Assembly: GCA_050251615.1 (NCBI GenBank)
Contig: JBFWMM010000048.1
Span: 1-17,437, forward strand
Source of the DNA: Sedimentisphaera sp050251615
GTDB lineage: Bacteria > Planctomycetota > Phycisphaerae > Sedimentisphaerales > Sedimentisphaeraceae
Reading direction: 5' to 3'
DNA length: 17,437 bases
Positions 16,301-17,437 of this stretch are shown here, in pieces. The position numbers and the translations under genes are program-made. The notes under the pieces are model-generated. The model was not told the origin of the DNA, ran no database searches, and saw nothing but the letters and a program-made list of their open reading frames with translations. Each line of letters begins with the position of its first letter. Positions within the stretch are counted from its first letter, which is position 1.

Positions 16301-17259
16301 CTGATTCGGTGCCTGATGTGGAGCAGAAAGAAACCGTAAAGAAAAACGGCAACCCCGTTTTTGACGGCTGGTACGCAGACCCCGAGGTAGCGGTGTTCGG
16401 TGATACATACTGGATTTTCCCGACGTATTCAGCTGAGTACCGCGACCAGCTGCATATTGATGCTTTCAGCTCGAAAGATCTGGTAACATGGGAAAAGCAC
16501 CCGAGCGTCATAGACAACAAAGAGGTGAAATGGGTTTGGCAGGCTATGTGGGCGCCGGCGGTTATCGAGAAGGCCGGCAAGTACTTCCTGTTCTTCGGCG
16601 GCAACGACATACAGAACAACAATCAGCTTGGCGGTATCGGCGTGGGCATTGCCGATAAGCCCGAAGGCCCCTACAAGGACTACCTCGGCAAACCGCTCAT
16701 CGATAAGATTGTCAACGGGGCCCAGCCGATTGATCAGTTTGTATTCAAGGACAAAGACGGCAAATACTACATCATATACGGCGGCTGGGGACATTGCAAC
16801 ATAGCCCCGCTCAATGATGATTTCAAATCAGTTGTGCCGTTTGATTCCGGAGAGACCTTCCGCGAGATTACCCCAGAGGGGTATGTGGAAGGGCCGATTA
16901 TGTTCATTAAAGACGGCAAGTACTACTTTATGTGGTCTGAAGGCGGCTGGGGCGGCCCGAACTATTCAGTTGCCTACGCAATCTCGGACAGCCCGTTCGG
17001 CCCGTTCAAGCGCGAAAGCGTTATTCTCAAGCAGGACCCTGACGTTGCAACAGGCGCGGGGCACCATTCCGTGCTGAATGTGCCAGGGACGGATCAGTGG
17101 TATATCATATATCACCGCCGCCCGCTCGGCGATACGGGCAGGGACCACCGCGTAACATGTATTGATAAAATGGAGTTTGATGAAAACGGTTTCATCAAGC
17201 CGGTAAAAATAACATTTGAAGGTGTCGATCCGATAGCGGTTCCGTTGTTTGGAAGATAA
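13345..17259 (+). CDS. Secreted GH2 - CBM32 - GH43 multidomain glycoside hydrolase
   Basis: A 1304-residue exported enzyme. Residues 1-21 are a signal peptide (MKANRLYIAALFAAMLGCAFA), probably cut after AFA. A GH2 sugar-binding jelly roll (roughly 30-210) and Ig-like domain (to about 330) precede a GH2 TIM barrel. VWCGDNEG holds the expected acid/base E449 and LRSEIGT the expected nucleophile E516. The motifs resemble exo-beta-mannosidase/exo-glucosaminidase-type GH2 enzymes. A discoidin (CBM32/F5-8 C) domain occupies about 718-842, from NLALGKKVVAS to WEIQLF, set within the C-terminal beta-sandwich. From about 1000 a GH43 five-bladed propeller follows with all three acids: D1012 in WYADPE, D1130 in QPIDQF, E1182 in EGPI. 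The start is 13345, behind GGAAGGG, rather than the in-frame ATG at 13306, because it opens the signal peptide. Substrate is unknown; a heteropolysaccharide with two linkage types is plausible. Confidence 0.9.
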   Translation: MKANRLYIAALFAAMLGCAFAAEYRYSLNSDNVSWQVSPADEAGGSPFSFRRENRQESGVSATVPGTVFGSFVEQGLEETPEYGDNIYHVDKSKYNKSYWYRTEFDVPADFTNDKLWVNFEGINRKGDVYVNRRYVGSVDGFYERGCFDITGLLREDRANQLAVLVHCPVEPVPNYASPTYISSAGWDWMPYVPGLLSGITDDVYLTQTGPATICDPWIRTESIGNTSADLSVVVEIKNTTGAEVSGVLTGTINPGNITFKRNVKIAPNHFSTVNLDASNEKALKVKNPQLWWPNGYGEQPLYTCRFKFEAGGKLSDEKDVRFGIRKYSYDTEGNVLHVSVNGKRIFLKGGNWGMSEYMLRCRGEEYYTKIRLHQEMNYNIIRNWIGSTTDEEFYMACDEYGIMVWDDFWLNSHPNLPRDVFAFNKNAVEKIKRLRNYACIAVWCGDNEGYPVAPLNEWLREDVRVYDGGERRYHANSHSDYLTGSGIWTNLEPKGYFAGPPMGFGGEKGWGLRSEIGTAVFTNFESFKKFMPEKDWWPGSAWKENEMWRKHYFGNMAGNAGPERYYNSIVERYGEPKNIEDFCKKAQLVNIETNKAMYEGWVNKIWDDASGIIIWMSQSAYPSFVWQTYDYYYDLTGAFWGAKKGCEPVHILWDCSSNNVRVTNTSSQSLAGATATAAVYNMDGRPAPGHNYVAKNVSVPSNSSATCFAMQFSDPDNLALGKKVVASSDDKEAGKTEYLTDGSNGSRWGSEYSDEQWVYVDLGERESINEIHLYWETAHASAYKLQISNDAKSWKDVYSTDSCKGGSERIKIDPVRCRYVRMLGLKRATMWGYSLWEIQLFNKDYDKIEENPLSDVHFIKLALHDSSGKLISENFYWRGKEYLNFKALSDLKEVKLNVKSSARAKDDKQIITARVSSPKDAPNVAFAIRVMLLNERTGEQVLPVFMNDNYFSLLPGEEKVVTMEYDPALLGADKPEIVVKQFVSPDSVPDVEQKETVKKNGNPVFDGWYADPEVAVFGDTYWIFPTYSAEYRDQLHIDAFSSKDLVTWEKHPSVIDNKEVKWVWQAMWAPAVIEKAGKYFLFFGGNDIQNNNQLGGIGVGIADKPEGPYKDYLGKPLIDKIVNGAQPIDQFVFKDKDGKYYIIYGGWGHCNIAPLNDDFKSVVPFDSGETFREITPEGYVEGPIMFIKDGKYYFMWSEGGWGGPNYSVAYAISDSPFGPFKRESVILKQDPDVATGAGHHSVLNVPGTDQWYIIYHRRPLGDTGRDHRVTCIDKMEFDENGFIKPVKITFEGVDPIAVPLFGR

Positions 17260-17277
17260 CTGGTGAAGGGAAAACTA

Positions 17278-17437
17278 ATGCTTATAAAACGCAAAACGGT
17301 AGAAAAGGGGTTTACTCTTATTGAGCTTCTTGTTGTCATATCGATAATAGCGATGCTTATGGCTATTATGATGCCGGCACTGGGTAAGGCGAGGGAATCC
17401 GCCCGCATGACGCTCTGCAAAACGAATCTGAAACAGT
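17278..17437 (+). CDS. Prepilin-type N-terminal cleavage/methylation protein (partial)
   Basis: The first 53 codons of a gene cut by the window end. A short basic leader (MLIKRKTVEKG) is followed by FTLIELLVV and a hydrophobic helix to about residue 34. This is the class III (type IV prepilin) signal, cut by prepilin peptidase between G11 and F12, with the conserved glutamate at mature position 5. The continuation MPALGKARESA is typical of the very numerous pseudopilin-like proteins of Phycisphaerae and Lentisphaerae rather than of classical pilins. AAGGGAAAA lies upstream, 18 bp behind the GH2-GH43 stop, so both are probably one transcript. The role of these proteins is not established; a surface or secretion-linked role in polysaccharide use is suggested by their neighbours. 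The C-terminal part is not visible. Confidence 0.88.
   Translation, partial: MLIKRKTVEKGFTLIELLVVISIIAMLMAIMMPALGKARESARMTLCKTNLKQ

Overview
The window most likely comes from a free-living, polysaccharide-degrading bacterium of the Planctomycetota, probably Phycisphaerae/Sedimentisphaerales-like. This is inference. It rests on the prepilin-type N-terminus at the right edge (GFTLIELL followed by MPALGKARESA), which resembles the many pseudopilin-like proteins of that group, placed directly behind a large secreted glycoside hydrolase. No rRNA or other phylogenetic marker is present.

Layout. Positions 1-412 hold no supportable gene. Positions 413-8276 (minus strand) are a compact seven-gene type III-A CRISPR-Cas operon, transcribed cas6 - cas10 - csm2 - csm3 - csm4 - csm5 - CARF/HEPN effector, with a good promoter-like element at 8385-8413. 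Junctions are 4-15 bp gaps or 4-bp ATGA overlaps. There is no cas1, cas2 or repeat-spacer array, so this is an interference and signalling module whose crRNAs must come from elsewhere. Upstream, also on the minus strand, are dprA (8459-9571, apparently a TTG start overlapping the previous stop) and a PAS-only sensor gene (9568-10794). Divergent from these, on the plus strand, is a CstA-family carbon-starvation transporter (10975-12699). A non-coding stretch of about 640 bp follows, carrying an imperfect inverted repeat. Next is a 1304-residue secreted enzyme combining a GH2 glycosidase, an inserted CBM32-type discoidin domain and a GH43 beta-propeller (13345-17259). Eighteen bases after it begins a prepilin-like gene cut by the window end.

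How the parts work together. In the Cas module, Cas6 would cut pre-crRNA. Cas10-Csm2-Csm3-Csm4-Csm5 would form the Csm complex: Csm3 D34 cuts target RNA, the Cas10 HD site cuts DNA, and Cas10 GGDD makes cyclic oligoadenylate. The terminal DxTHG-motif CARF protein with a C-terminal RX4H HEPN site would be the cyclic-oligoadenylate-activated ribonuclease. All key motifs are intact. The cas genes look poorer in G+C than their flanks (22-28 of 60 in four hand-counted rows against 29-44 of 60 in four flanking rows), consistent with acquisition as an island. The right-hand part looks like ordinary carbohydrate-use functions.
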